Source: Luzula sylvatica
Lineage: Eukaryota; Streptophyta; Magnoliopsida; Poales; Juncaceae
Assembly: GCA_946800325.1 (NCBI GenBank)
Contig: OX326961.1
Span: 9,216,655-9,280,654 of the forward strand
Direction: 5' to 3'
DNA length: 64,000 nt
Position numbers and translations under genes: made by a program. Under the pieces are notes generated by a model. That model did no database searches and was not told the origin of the DNA. It saw only the letters and a list, made by a program, of their open reading frames with translations. Below, one piece after another: positions 11,286-22,576 of this stretch. How positions within the stretch are numbered: position 1 is the stretch's first letter; every line of letters begins with the position of its first letter.

Positions 11286-11840
11286 TTCAGTTTAACTGAT
11301 TTTGAAATGAAGCAAAGAAAATTATTTTTTCAATCGAACCGAACCGAACAAATCGACTCAGCAGTGAAACCAACTAGACACGAGTCGATAGTTTATTTTT
11401 TCGAATGGTCCATAAAATTTAATGAAGTTAATGTGGCATGTACAAGAAAATGTATAATAATATTATGTCATCAACTTTGTATGCCAGTTAAAAATGAAGT
11501 TCATCTCTAGATGTTTCCTCTGTCATTACAAAATCTTTTTTTTTTTCTAATTTGCATGATAATAAATGATTTTTTCCAATACATTTGAGTTTGCTAAAAA
11601 AAATTTAATTTTTGGATTTGATCAATTTTTTTTCAATGCATTTTCTCTTGATCTTTATCGATATGAATATACTGTTTTTTTATTTGTTTGATCATCATAT
11701 TTTATTTCATTGTATGTTATTTACCGCTTAAATATCGCCTGTAACTTTTATACATTTTTGTTAGTTCATTTATTGTAAAGATGTTGAAATACTAAATTTT
11801 GTTAAAATACCATATAATGAATAAATAACTTTTATGTTTA

Positions 11841-11870
11841 CTAGCTTTAACCCCGCGCAATTGCGCGGGA
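11841..11870 (-). mobile_element. Helitron 3' terminus, minus strand
   Basis: On the minus strand the order is an 18-bp perfect palindrome CCCGCGCAATTGCGCGGG (11852-11869), seven bases, CTAG (11841-11844), then host T. A GC hairpin shortly before CTRR followed by T is the hallmark 3' end of rolling-circle Helitrons. The element would extend to higher coordinates. Its 5' TC end was not identified, and no RepHel gene is present. Confidence 0.75.
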
Positions 11871-11899
11871 GTCTTCGAGTTCATCACGAATTATGTTTT

Positions 11900-13105
11900 C
11901 TTATTTTTTGCCGGAATGAACACTCTATTGGGAATTCGCCCGACCCCGGGCCCGCGCAGCGGATATGAAGGTCCGGTCCGGTTCCCTAAATCCAAGATCA
12001 CGCCATGACTTCGAGGGTACGATGCAAAGTAGGATAGACGATTACCAGCGTGAAATTGATCACGCACGACGGGTTGATCGCTCACATCCTTCTCTTCCTT
12101 CGGTGTCACGTTGGTGACTAGCCCGTACGTCCCATACCGCACGTCTCCCACCATCTTGACACGCCTCGGGTTGTCTTCGTGCGTTCCATGCCCGCATGCT
12201 TCCACAGCCCGTTACTCGATTCGGTCGTTTCCGTCTCCGGCAGATTTCGTTCCTCCGAATCAATCACAACCGAAAGAGCCCCAGATGTTGCTCCTCTACG
12301 TGTATCCACCTTGACTCGTAAGACGTCGGTCGTGGGTGCAACTGCCTAGACGAAGCACCGGCGAACTTGCTCGATCGATTGATTCTCTTCTCCGAAAAAA
12401 CTGTTTTTCTCGGTTCTCTCTCTTTACACCCTTTCACTCAATAGAAAGATGTCTCTCAATATTTCTGGAATATTCTGAATATTCTGAATGAATTCACATC
12501 TGGATTGACCAGTGAGAGAGAGAAAGAAACATCCTATTTATATCACATAGGATTAGGATTGGCCAAAAGACATGTATATCCAATATACACTCTTTCACAC
12601 AAAAAGTTGCATGAATCTGTCCAGTATTCTGTCCATACGAAATTGGTAAATTTCTCTGACAGAAAATCAACCAACACGAAAGTTGTAGATAATCTTATTA
12701 TCTACACGATCCAATTTAGCCTTGTCCAATTGGAGTTCGTATGCAAAAGTTATGATTGTTTTACTAATTGTATGTCATACTGTTGTACCCTTTCGGTATT
12801 TCATAGAAACGACACTGATACTTTGTTCATATGAAATATATTTCTACATGAAGGTTGTAGATAATCTTATTATCTATCTAACCCAATTTGAACCATTCAA
12901 ATTGGATTTTTCTACTGAAAGATATGACCACGAATGTATGCTTACATTCGTTTATCCTTGTGTACACTTTTACGGTTGATCCTGAAACTGTATTTCCTTC
13001 ACACTCGTGCCCAAATCCGCTCTCAAAATCGGTTGATATTGAAACCTTAGTTAGTTCACGACATGGTCCAAAATGCTCTTCGAGAAAACTTCAAATCTAC
13101 CAAAT
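11900..13105 (-). mobile_element. LTR-like retrotransposon sequence, minus strand
   Basis: Read on the minus strand this looks like a copia LTR and downstream leader. A U3-like part (13105 to about 12550) holds two ~170-bp diverged tandem copies containing GTAGATAATCTTATTATC (near 12682 and 12855). A TATA box GATATAAATAG is at 12534-12544, followed by a pyrimidine-rich leader. 11930-12390 is much richer in CG than its surroundings. No primer site, TG..CA ends or TSD were fixed, so boundaries are approximate. It may lie inside the Helitron ending at 11841. Confidence 0.45.
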
Positions 13106-13550
13106 CCAATAAATAATATTAAACTATATTCATGACACTTATTTTATATATGAAAAATTGAAATAAAATATATAAAAAAATGAAATTAATAACCTCATTT
13201 TCATCATCATGAACAGAGCGCATCCATTTCGTTTCATTCCTCCTTCCATCCCCGGTATTGCATCATGTGCAATTCGTAGATTAGTGGGTAATTAGTAAGT
13301 TGTAGTAGATTATGTATTTTGATTATGCATTACTTGGAAAAATATTTGATATTAGCAATACAAGTACTTTGGAAAATGTCGTTCTTTTTACTAGGAGCAA
13401 TATATATTTTATACTAGCATTCTTTTTTTTATTGTATTATTTGTCAATTCTTTTAACCGAACTTTCTTTTTATTTTGTGTTCTTTTGAATGATTTGATAT
13501 GTTTTGGTTTTTGAATTATTTTAAATTGAATATTGTTGAATTTATTGGCG
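13106..13550. other. AT-rich intergenic DNA
   Basis: Nothing recognised. Confidence 0.4.
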
Positions 13551-13558
13551 ACAGTTTG

Positions 13559-14456
13559 TAGGGGTGTACATAGACCGGGTTGGGAGGATTTTTATCTAAA
13601 ATGTAACCCAACCCAAAAAGAACGGGTTTTCATTTTTCCAACCCAACCCAACCCATGATACCTACAAAAATTTTCAAACCCATATTGACCGGGTTGGGCG
13701 GGTATAACGATATATGTTCATATGTTCACAAAAAAAAATATGCAACAAAAATTATATTTTTAATTAGATCGTCAAAAAATATTTTACAAACATGCAAATC
13801 AAAATTAAACATCCATAATCAACATCTCATTATATTTATTTCATATTTCCCGACAATAAATATAAAACACATATTATATAGAAAATTTTCAAAGTTCAAA
13901 CTAATTATATATTTGGTGACAAAACTGATATAGTGATATCATACAGAAATAAAAAAATTACTATTAAAGAAAACACTAAATAATAATCAAAGACGAAGTT
14001 TACTCTTAAACAAAATAAAAGTAACAAACGAGGATACACATTTTTTGTCAGAAAACAAAACATGTCATATATGATTTAAGTTAAGAAATTTTGTATTTTC
14101 ACTTGAGAAATTTTAATTACTTGATAAACATAATATTTATATAAGGTAAAAAAAGATACTATACTATATAATATTAAAAATAATTAATAATAAATAAATT
14201 ATAGCAATATAAATTACGAAAAATTAGCATATCATATATTTTATATTAAAAACTTAAACAATTAGTTGGAAATTTGGAATTATACGGGTCGGGTCGGGTT
14301 AATGCGGGTTTTTAGTTTCAAACCCGTAACCCAACCCATACTTACGGGTTTGTCAACCCGGACCCGACCCAACAACTTCGAAACCCGTAAAAAACGGGTC
14401 GGTCCAGGTCGGGTTGGGTGGGTTGGGCGGGTTGGAGAATTTTGTGTACACCCCTA
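13559..14456. mobile_element. hAT-type non-autonomous element, GGGTTGGG family (898 bp)
   Basis: Perfect 12-bp ends TAGGGGTGTACA / TGTACACCCCTA and a perfect 8-bp TSD ACAGTTTG (13551-13558 and 14457-14464). The arms carry CCCAACCC/GGGTTGGG in both orientations and the core is AT-rich. It is the intact relative of 5599-6579. The arms were probably selected as terminal structures rather than as coding sequence. Confidence 0.95.
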
Positions 14457-14464
14457 ACAGTTTG

Positions 14465-14868
14465 TGCTATGCGAGAAGTGATCGTTGAATATTACTATTG
14501 GCGACGCGAGATTATTAGTTACGGATATGATCGCAAAATTTTCATTATTTTGTTGCTTGAAAGTATTGGTGACAATCAATGAGAAACAACAAATCCAAAC
14601 TATGGATATATAGGACCCGAAATTGCTTATAGTTTTCCATCCGGTATAAGCATTTAAAGATTTTAGAAAATAGTTTTTTTGTAGATTACACTTGTGAAAA
14701 ATAACAAAACATGAATTTCCAATGACAAATTTATTTTCTCCATTTGTCCGAAATATTTTCTTTACTGGCACGAATCTTTCTCACATGTAGTGGAATTATT
14801 GCTCTAGTTAGCCTAGCATTGATTAACGCTGCTAAAAGTTGGGAATTATTGTGCATTAAAAATTTTAA
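14465..14868. other. Upstream region of the zinc-finger locus
   Basis: No coding recognised. Continues into the putative promoter. Confidence 0.4.
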
Positions 14869-14882
14869 TGGGCTGAAGCCCA
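14869..14882. promoter_or_regulatory. Inverted site II motif (TGGGCT..AGCCCA)
   Basis: TGGGCTGAAGCCCA is a perfect inverted pair of TGGGCY site II motifs, known to bind TCP factors upstream of many plant growth-related genes. It lies 37 bases before the TATA box at 14919. Confidence 0.5.
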
Positions 14883-14918
14883 CACTCCCCAAATTGCCAT
14901 TGCTGCAGCCTGCAAGGA

Positions 14919-14928
14919 TATATAAATA
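14919..14928 (+). promoter_or_regulatory. TATA box
   Basis: TATATAAATA lies about 100 bases before the ATG at 15029, compatible with a 5' untranslated leader of about 70 bases. Confidence 0.6.
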
Positions 14929-15028
14929 TCGTCACCAATCAACTACTACGCCGCCGATTCTCCTGACCCTCCCAATCTTCCCACTCCCGCCATCAATCCC
15001 TCTCCACTCGACAGCTTCATCGTTATCA

Positions 15029-17171
15029 ATGGCGACCTTGGCTTCTCAACGCCAAAACCCTCCGCCGTTACTGGAGGTGTGTTGTGCTGGTTGCGGCGAA
15101 ACCCTAGAAGTCGAGCCAGGGTTAACCGAGTTCGTCTGTCCTGACTGCCACACGGCTCAAGCACTACCGTCGGAGCTCATGCCACGTAAGAGGAGAGCAC
15201 TCCCGCTTCCACGCGGAGCCGATTCAAGCAAGGCCCAGCTTCCTTGTGGATCTTGTAACACTTTGTTGAATGTACCGCATGGATTAGGGAGATTTAATTG
15301 TCCGAAATGCGGGGTCGAGTTAGGAGTGGATCAGGATCGATTGAAGGGATACCTTGCTGGATCCTCTGTCCCTGCCAATGAAGTTGCTATTGCGACGCCT
15401 TCTGCTGTCAGATTGCTTCTGCCTGCAAAGATCGAACCCTCGCCACAGGTCCATTTTTGTCAATATTCCATTTTACTTAGTTAATGGACCTTTTTAATCT
15501 TTCTCTTTCTTCAATGCATTAGATCAATGCTACTACTCAGAGTCAGTCTCTCGCTACTCAAATCGGACATGTTTGGTTCTTATTTCTTTTCTCATATATT
15601 ACGACCGGTTTATACTTTATCCTAAATTCTTAATATAAATTTATTCAGAATCGCATGATATCATCGAAATCACCACTCACCTTGGCTCGAGACTCAGAAC
15701 CTCACGTGAGTGTGTTTTTTTTCAATTAAAACCTTACTTTTATCGAAATCTTCACAATTTTCTTTGAATATAGCATGATCTGAATCGTCGAGCTTCTTCA
15801 TCGAGAGGCCTCGTATCTCCACCCATCAATACCAAACAAAATCACAATATTCCCGTTTCCTCATCGAGAACGATCGTACAGTGTCGTGTCAATACCGAAC
15901 AAATCAAAATCGAAGAAGAAGAAGAAAACGATCAAATTCGCACCGCTCATCTAGAAACAAAAGAAATCAAGAAAACCAAGAGAAGTCGAAGTCGAACCAC
16001 TAAAGAAACCGAGCAAATCGAAGTCGAGGAAAACAATCCAATTCGTACCGCTCCTCCCGAAGCAAAGAAAATCAAGAAAACCAAGAAGAGTCGAAGTCAA
16101 CCCACTAAAGAAACCGAGCAAATCGAGGTCGAAGAAGAAGAAAACGATCCAATTCGTACCGCTCCTCCTGAAGCAAAGAAAATCAAGAAAACCAAGAAGA
16201 GTCGAAGTCAACCCACTAAAGAAACCGAGCAAATCGAGGTCGAAGAATAAGAGAACGATCCAATTCGTACCGCTCCTCCTGAAGCAAAGAAAATCAAGAA
16301 AACCAAGAAGAGTCGAAGTCAACCCACTAAAGAGACCGAGCAAATCGAGGCCAAAGAAGAAGAAATCGATCCAATTCGTACCGCTCCTCCCAAAGCAAAA
16401 AGAACCAAGAAGAGTCAAACTCAAATCACTAAAGAAACCGAGTCTTCTCTCGGACGTAGCCGCAGAATTGCCGATTCTTACCCTCCTTCCAAGAAGGTCG
16501 GAAAACAAAGTCAACCCAGTCAAAACGAGGTCAACGACGAAACTTCCCTCGAGCCGTTAAACATTGCAAGGCACTACAATGACTTGTTTCCTTTGGACAA
16601 CGAACTTTCCATGTCGGATCCAATTTATCCCGACCCGGATCCAACTATCGACAGCGAGGATGAAGGTGATGATGGTGCAGACCAGAGCGAATCCGAACCC
16701 GAACCCGAAAATCACGTGCAAGAAACCGAGGTGAACATGCTAGAGGCTCTAAGGAATGCTCAACAGAGACGAGGCTTCACTACTGGTTCGATTACGAAAT
16801 TAAAGTCTCGGCCTGGGAAACGGGGCCCGTCAAAATGTCTCCATATTTGGGACCGACCTGACGACGATCCAATCGAAATCGAGTTCAACTCCATAGGCCA
16901 ACCAATTGGGAGCGAAGCATATTTGTTGAGCAATTTCTTGGGCTCGATTGCTCGGGACGGTAAATTGGTTCCTTTGAGATACATCGATTGGCGAGCCGTA
17001 CCGGTGAATTACAAAGATACCATTTGGTTTATCGTCAAGTCGAGGTTTAAGGTACGAGAGGATAATAGACGGTACGTTATGAAGGCTTTAGGAAGGTGTT
17101 GGAGTACGTGGAAATCGACTTTGAAGAAGCGTCACTTTGATTGTCATGATAATGACGAAAAAAGCCACTAA
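15029..17171 (+). pseudogene. LSD1-type zinc finger / Transposase_24 protein, four exons, one nonsense codon
   Basis: Exons inferred from splice signals, all phase 0: 15029-15448 (CAG|GTCCAT), 15523-15570, 15649-15705 (CAC|GTGAGT) and 15774-17171. They would encode about 640 residues. Residues 19-40 and 73-94 are two CxxC-14-CxxC LSD1-type zinc ribbons linked by the ALPxELMPRKRRALPLP region. Next comes a Lys/Glu-rich repeat (exon 4), an acidic Asp/Glu stretch (near 16620-16720), and from about residue 525 a Transposase_24 domain (Ptta/En/Spm-like) with WDRPDDDPIEIEFNSIGQPI and DWRAVPVNYKDTIW. An in-frame TAA at 16248-16250 (codon ~334), where neighbouring repeat units have GAA, would cut the product before this domain. 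The C-terminus runs into the tandem array and stops at its first unit. The family is plant-specific; its cellular role is unknown to me and DNA binding is inference. It is either a young pseudogene, an allele, or a locus making the short two-zinc-finger form. Confidence 0.8.
15930..16440 (+). repeat. In-frame 111-bp coding tandem repeat
   Basis: Equivalent CCAATTCGTACCGCTCC points fall at 16038, 16149, 16260 and 16371, exactly 111 bases apart, with a shorter fifth unit upstream at 15933. Each unit encodes 37 residues of the type PIRTAPPEAKKIKKTKKSRS followed by an acidic tail. The strict multiple of three indicates expansion under coding constraint. The nonsense codon lies in the unit ending near 16257. 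Confidence 0.95.
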
Positions 17172-18441
17172 AACTTATAACTTTTGGCAGCGTTTGTATT
17201 AAAAGCCACTAAAACTTATCACTGATCACAGCGTTTGTATGAAAAGCCACTAAAACTAAAACATTTTGCCAGCGTTTGAATTAAAAGCCATTAAAACTTA
17301 TAACTTTTGGCAGCGTTTGTATTAAAAGCCACTGAAACTTATCACTTATCGCAGCGTTTGTATTAAAAGCCACTAAAACTTATCACTTATCGCAGCGTTT
17401 GTTTTAAAAGTCACTCAAACTTATAACTTTTGGCAGCGTTTGTATTAAATGCTACTCAGTCTTATGACCTTTGGCAGCGTTTGTATTAAAAGCCACTAAA
17501 ACTTATGAATTATTGCAGCGTTTGTACTAAAGGCCACTAATACTTATCACTTTTGGCAGCGTTTGTATTAAAGGCCACTAAAGCGTACAACTTATGACAG
17601 CGTTTGTATAGAAGGCCACTAAAAGTTATCACTTATCGCAACGTTTGTATGAAAAGCAACTAAAACTAAAACATTTTGCCAGCGTTTGAATTCAAAGCCA
17701 CTAAAACTTATAACTTTTGGCAGCGTTTGTATTAAACGTCACTACAACTTATAACTTTTGGCAGCGTTTGTATTAAAAAGGCACTAAAACTTCTCACTGA
17801 TCGCAGCGTTTGTATTCAAAGTCACTAAAACTTATAACTTTTGGCAGCGTTTGTATTAAAAGCCACTAATCTTATCACTTATCGCAGCGTTTGTATTAAA
17901 AGCCACTAAAACTTATAACTTTTAGCAGCGTTTGTACTAAAGGCCACTAAAACTTATAACTTTTGGCAGCGGTTGTATTAAAAGCCACTAAAACATATAA
18001 CTTTTAGCATAGTTTGTATTAAACGCCAGTAAAACTTATAACTTATGGCAGCGTTTGTTCTACAGGTCATGAAAACTTATAATTTTAGGCAGCGTTAATT
18101 AAACACCACCAAAACGTACTGTTTGCAGCGTTTGTACGAAAGCCACTAATCCTTTTGGCAGCTTTTGTTCTAAACGGCACTAAAACTACATAACTATTGG
18201 CAGCATCTTTTAGAAATATCTTTAAAAGCCACTAAAAACTACACTCTTTGGCATCTTTTGTTCTAAATGACACTAATATTCTGTAACTGTTGGCAGCGTT
18301 TGTATTAAATGTCACTAAAACAATATATCGTTTGGCAGCATATTTTAGAAATATTACTAAAACCATTCGGTTGGCAGCGTTTGTATTGAACTCTACTAAA
18401 ACTTGTAACTTATGGCAGTGTTTGTATTAAACGCCACTAAT
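17158..18441. repeat. Tandem array, about 31 units of ~41 bp
   Basis: The unit reads AAAAGCCACTAAAACTTATA followed by ACTTTTGGCAGCGTTTGTATT. Copies are close in the first ~900 bases and more degenerate, with variable length, after 18050. The stop codon of the upstream reading frame is the TAA of the first CCACTAA. Alternating GCCACTAAAA / TGGCAGCGTTT phrases recall the subterminal repeats of plant CACTA elements, but I found no CACTA terminal inverted repeat, so that origin is only a guess. Confidence 0.93.
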
Positions 18442-18442
18442 A

Positions 18443-20524
18443 GTGCAGCCCCAAGGTAAAGCCCAATAATCCCTCTTTAAATGGATCTTTGCACGAATAG
18501 CTACACAAGAAAATCCACAGAAGATCACAGATGAACTCGGCACCACTCACTAACAGATCTAACTGTCACTATTTGCCCTCCATTTTAGGTCAGATGGACG
18601 TGTCCATTGATCAGCTGATTTGTTAAATTGAACTGAATCGAATCAGTGCCAGATTTCTCGACGAAATCACTGGAGAGGACGTAACTTCCTCTCCGGTGCA
18701 CCAAATTCCATGATCTGGTACTCGAAACGATCGTCGGAACGTGAGGAGTATGATCGTGGAGTTTGTTTGGGTTAATTTAGTCCAGGAAGCATGAATTTAT
18801 GCTATAAATCCTCGGGTTTGAGTTGACAGTCGGGCAGACGCCATCCGAGAGAGTTTGAATCCATTATAAAGCTTCTAAAACCTTCCTTAAGCCTAAAGAA
18901 CAGTTCTTCCACACTTGGTTTGCTTTGATAGAGACAACAACCCTATTTTCCTCCTCAACTCACCATTTCAGAGAGAAATCAGTCATCACCGGGGAAAAGA
19001 GAGATTTTTTATGGGTTTTCTGGCTTAGTGTATAGTCTAGAAGGGTAAAGGAACCTTGAGAAGTGAGTGAAACCCACTGGTTTATCTTCAAGCCACTTCT
19101 GGTACAAAATCAGGGGCAATTCAGTCATTTTCAGCAAATTGGTGTGACGACAATGCCAATTGAGCTGCCTCATACCTCCTCCAACCTTTCTTCAAGCTGG
19201 ATCTACCTAATCAAGCCTTCCAAAGCCTCTGAGTTTATCAATCTTCTGAAAATTAGGTGATATTTTTCCTTATTTCTCTGACAGTAAGGCTAGGTTGTGA
19301 TTTTTGTATGAAATTATATGTATAAACGCATGATTGAGGATTATAAACCTTTTTCCTATTTTTCTGGATTTTATTTCGAATTTTCCTTGTCATGAAACCC
19401 TAATTTCTGTTAATCACTGTCTAACTTTCTTAATTAATTATAAAATTACCCAGAAATTTTTAATTACCACTTTATACTAATTACTTTGTATCTTGATCTG
19501 TTCTTGAATTACCTTTTTACAGATTTGAATTTAGAATTTTGTTTGAATTGTTATTGATTTTCAAAGTTCACTCAAAACCTAAATTCCAGTTTTCAGATTT
19601 CAAAGTGCCTATTTTCTCTGAATATTTTAAGGCATTTGTACATCTTCTTAATTCAATCAAGAATTGTTTCTGAATTTTATTGACATCAATATTCAAATAT
19701 AAATTAATCTCATCACATATCATCATCAATTTTGGGAGAAATGATATCCCAAAATTGAGGAAAAAATATTCCGGAAACAATTTTGACCTATCAAATCGCG
19801 GACTTGGCAATCGCCAACTCCAAAAAAAAAAAAAATACAATTTTGACCTAATTTCCCAGAATTCAAATCTAAAGAACATATTCCTTGACCATTTTTAATT
19901 GATTTATAGATTGATCTAGATCAAACCAGTAAGTTCATATCCAAGACCAAACAATGTACTTTCAATACCTTTTTGAATCATCTATTTTGGTTGGATTTTC
20001 TATTTGATATTGAACTTTTGATATTGAACTTTATATCCTGATTCAAGGACTTAATTGTCAAATTGTGAAAATCTTGGATCTGTCCAAATTGGTGCATGTA
20101 TTGTAAAATGCCTAGATCTTCTTAGACCAAACCAAGTTCACCATTGTATTGTACTAAGACCTTAATTCAATTCAAGACCAAATTCAAATTAATTGGAAGT
20201 CTATATCCTTAGTTATTTAATGTTCAAAATTGTTCATAAGTAATATTGATTCGAAAATTTAACTGGATATTTTTACAAATATGCCAGGGACTGTTTTGTA
20301 AATCGTTAATAACTTTTTATCTACAAGTCCAAATTGTACAAAATTTGTACCAGACCTCAGTTACATGATAATGGACATAATTTAAAAGTTTCATAATATT
20401 TCATAAAGTGTTTAATTAAATATTAATTTAATAGTGCATATATTCTCCGTGGATCGATACCCCTATTTATCCAATACTACTTTTATCATAAAAATCTTTT
20501 GTTGTGCAAAACGACCCGCAACAA
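18443..20524 (+). mobile_element. Probable Ty3/gypsy 5' LTR
   Basis: The right end is well placed: ..CCGCAACA at 20524 lies just before a tRNA-Asp primer site. The left end is less sure; TGCAGCCCC at 18443 is the first plausible TG, directly after the tandem array. Inside, a TATA-like CTATAAAT is near 18799. The sequence is otherwise non-coding AT-rich. Long LTRs are usual in Athila/Tat-type gypsy elements. Confidence 0.55.
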
Positions 20525-20525
20525 A

Positions 20526-20543
20526 ATGACGCTGCTGCCGGGG
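20526..20543 (+). other. Primer binding site, tRNA-Asp type
   Basis: TGACGCTGCTGCCGGGGA differs by a few bases from TGGCGCCGTTGCCGGGGA, the tRNA-Asp complement used by plant gypsy elements. Confidence 0.8.
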
Positions 20544-20900
20544 AATTAATGTTTAAATTATTAGATTATATATATTTTCAAACTTCTTATCTTAAATTCT
20601 AAACTTTTTAAATTGTGTTCAATCTAGGTACCATCAAGATGAATTCTCAAGGGAGGGTCTTAGAAGAAACATTCGGAAGAATTCAAGAGGAGATAACGAA
20701 ATTTTTCACGCCAATTTCGACTAATGTTAATCGAAAAATGCATAAGGCAATCTCCAATCTCTTCATGAGAGTACTCAAGGGTGGTTGAAAGGCTGCTAAA
20801 AGCACAAGATCTTCATTTAATATCGAGATAGGCTAACTTTGAGTGTCTAGCCCAAAGACGTAAAAGAAAGGGCGTTTGTTGGGAGGCAACCCACGCACCA
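20544..20900 (+). mobile_element. Gypsy leader and deleted interior
   Basis: An ATG at 20640 opens about 49 codons (start MNSQGRVLEETF) and stops. From 20870 GTTGTTGGGAGGCAACCCAC is a stem-loop phrase often seen in plant gypsy internal regions. Everything between, gag and pol included, is missing. No 3' LTR was recognised. Confidence 0.6.
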
Positions 20901-22178
20901 AAAAAATTCAGGTTTTATCTATCCATCTTTTTCCATAATAATACATATATTGATGATGTGGACTATGTCACTATATAATTGCAAATTATGAAGAATTTAT
21001 GTATTATTGATTTACATCAATTTTACAACAACATGTTAGATTATTTTAATGATGTGGACTATATAAATCGGTAATTGCCAAATTAATGTTATAATGCTCT
21101 ACAACAACAAAAAATTAATATTATTTCTTTTGTTTATACGAGATGTCTAATTAGATCAAATTTATTTCATCCTATTTCGAAACCCTTCTTTGCAATTATC
21201 AAAAAATATAATAAACCATCTGATAAGGACTAGCTCTAATCCTGATCTCAAGTTCGATTAACTAATGATATATTTTTGGTTTAATGGATATTTACTAGGT
21301 TATTTTAAAATACTAGGTTATTTTAATATATGCACCATAAATTGTTAATTTATATTATTGACTATTGTATATGTATCATAATATAAAATATAATTTAATA
21401 TATTATGAAATATTTTAATAATAACATACAATGCAGCGTATACATTTGGAAATAATTGCCACATTTTGGAAAAAAAAATTAGGGGTATGTCTGATACATT
21501 TCACATTTTGCAGAGGTGTTCGTGATATTTCACATTTTGGAGCCCATGTTTGAAATTTTGAGGTTTTTTATGTATTTCACATTTTGAAGGGGTATGTCTG
21601 ATTTTTTTGTAAAATTAGGAGATGAGGTATTAAAGATATTTTTCATATTTTTAGGGGTGTTCATTATATTTCACATTTTGATTGCGTATATTTGATTTGT
21701 TTTTCTTCTAACATATTTGCTTTTGAATAATCTACAACGAACCTGAAAATCAGAGAGACCTTATTACGAGGCTTTAGTGCTCTTCTGAATTGAGTATCGA
21801 TACGCAAAACCTTGCGTTGAACCAAAACACAGAGAACTGGTATGGGGTGCGCATCATATTACATGCAAGAGATAAATTGAACATGTTGAAGCAAGAGACC
21901 TTGCGTTGTAGGGGTGTTCTGTGTTCATCATATTACACGGTGAATTAGCTACTTATATTTCATTTTCATAAAACTCGTGCTCATTATATTTAATTTTCAT
22001 AGTGAAAAGTTCATATGCCAAATTTAGAATATAGCGGGAAAATATCATATGTCATAGTGAAACTCAAGTTGAATTTTATATTCTTATTATGAAAAAAAAA
22101 GCACGAGTTAATTTCATAATTATATCAAAAACTGTTTTTTTTATTATAAATAGAGAAGGTTTATATATAAAGAGCAAT
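20901..22178. other. AT-rich intergenic DNA with a MULE-arm fragment
   Basis: 21470-21690 repeats TTTCACATTTTG with GGGGTATGTCTGATA phrases, similar in style to the arms of 9996-10549. Only one arm is visible. Nothing else was recognised. Confidence 0.5.
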
Positions 22179-22188
22179 GCTTTCATAC

Positions 22189-22345
22189 CAATAAGTTTAT
22201 ACATCACGCACTTATCAACCCGCTAGCAACCCGCAGCTGACCTGGCACCCACGCTCCTGCCACGTCAGCGTAGGTGATGGATGAAAAAAAATCATTAAAA
22301 CCCGTTTACACAACATTCAAACCCGTTAACTTGTTAATGGATCCG
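22189..22345 (+). repeat. Left terminal inverted repeat of the MULE
   Basis: Pairs with 25825-25986. Best conserved in the outer 105 bases; the inner part keeps AACCCGTT and ATGGATCCG. Confidence 0.85.
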
Positions 22346-22576
22346 TGAAAGAAGAAGAAAGAACGCTGGAGAAGGAAGGAAATAGCGCTGAGGAAAAATA
22401 GGAAAGAATTGTCTCGCCTTCACCCTCTCCTGACGATCGATCCTGACAGATTTCGTTGTAGCGTCTCTTAGCCGTGGCCGCCGTGGTCGTCGAGTTGCAG
22501 TTTGTTGTTTCTTCCATACGTCAATACTCTGTTTTGCTGCTCTATTCACTGTACGGTAATATTATGTTTTTCAATT

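Noticed and set aside
10775..11299. 174-codon plus-strand open frame
   Set aside because: Runs through a hAT arm, pyrimidine tracts and a CG-rich tandem repeat. Low complexity, no domain.
11891..12314. Several overlapping open frames on both strands
   Set aside because: They fall in the CG-richer LTR/leader-like segment, which lacks stops by composition. No retroviral or host domain was recognised in any frame.
14744..15028. N-terminal extension of the zinc-finger protein
   Set aside because: The frame is open upstream, but it contains the TATA box and site II motif and has non-coding composition. The ATG at 15029 directly precedes the conserved part.
15951..16523. 190-codon minus-strand open frame
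   Set aside because: Antisense of the 111-bp coding repeat in exon 4. The Leu/Phe-rich repetition mirrors the Lys/Glu codons.
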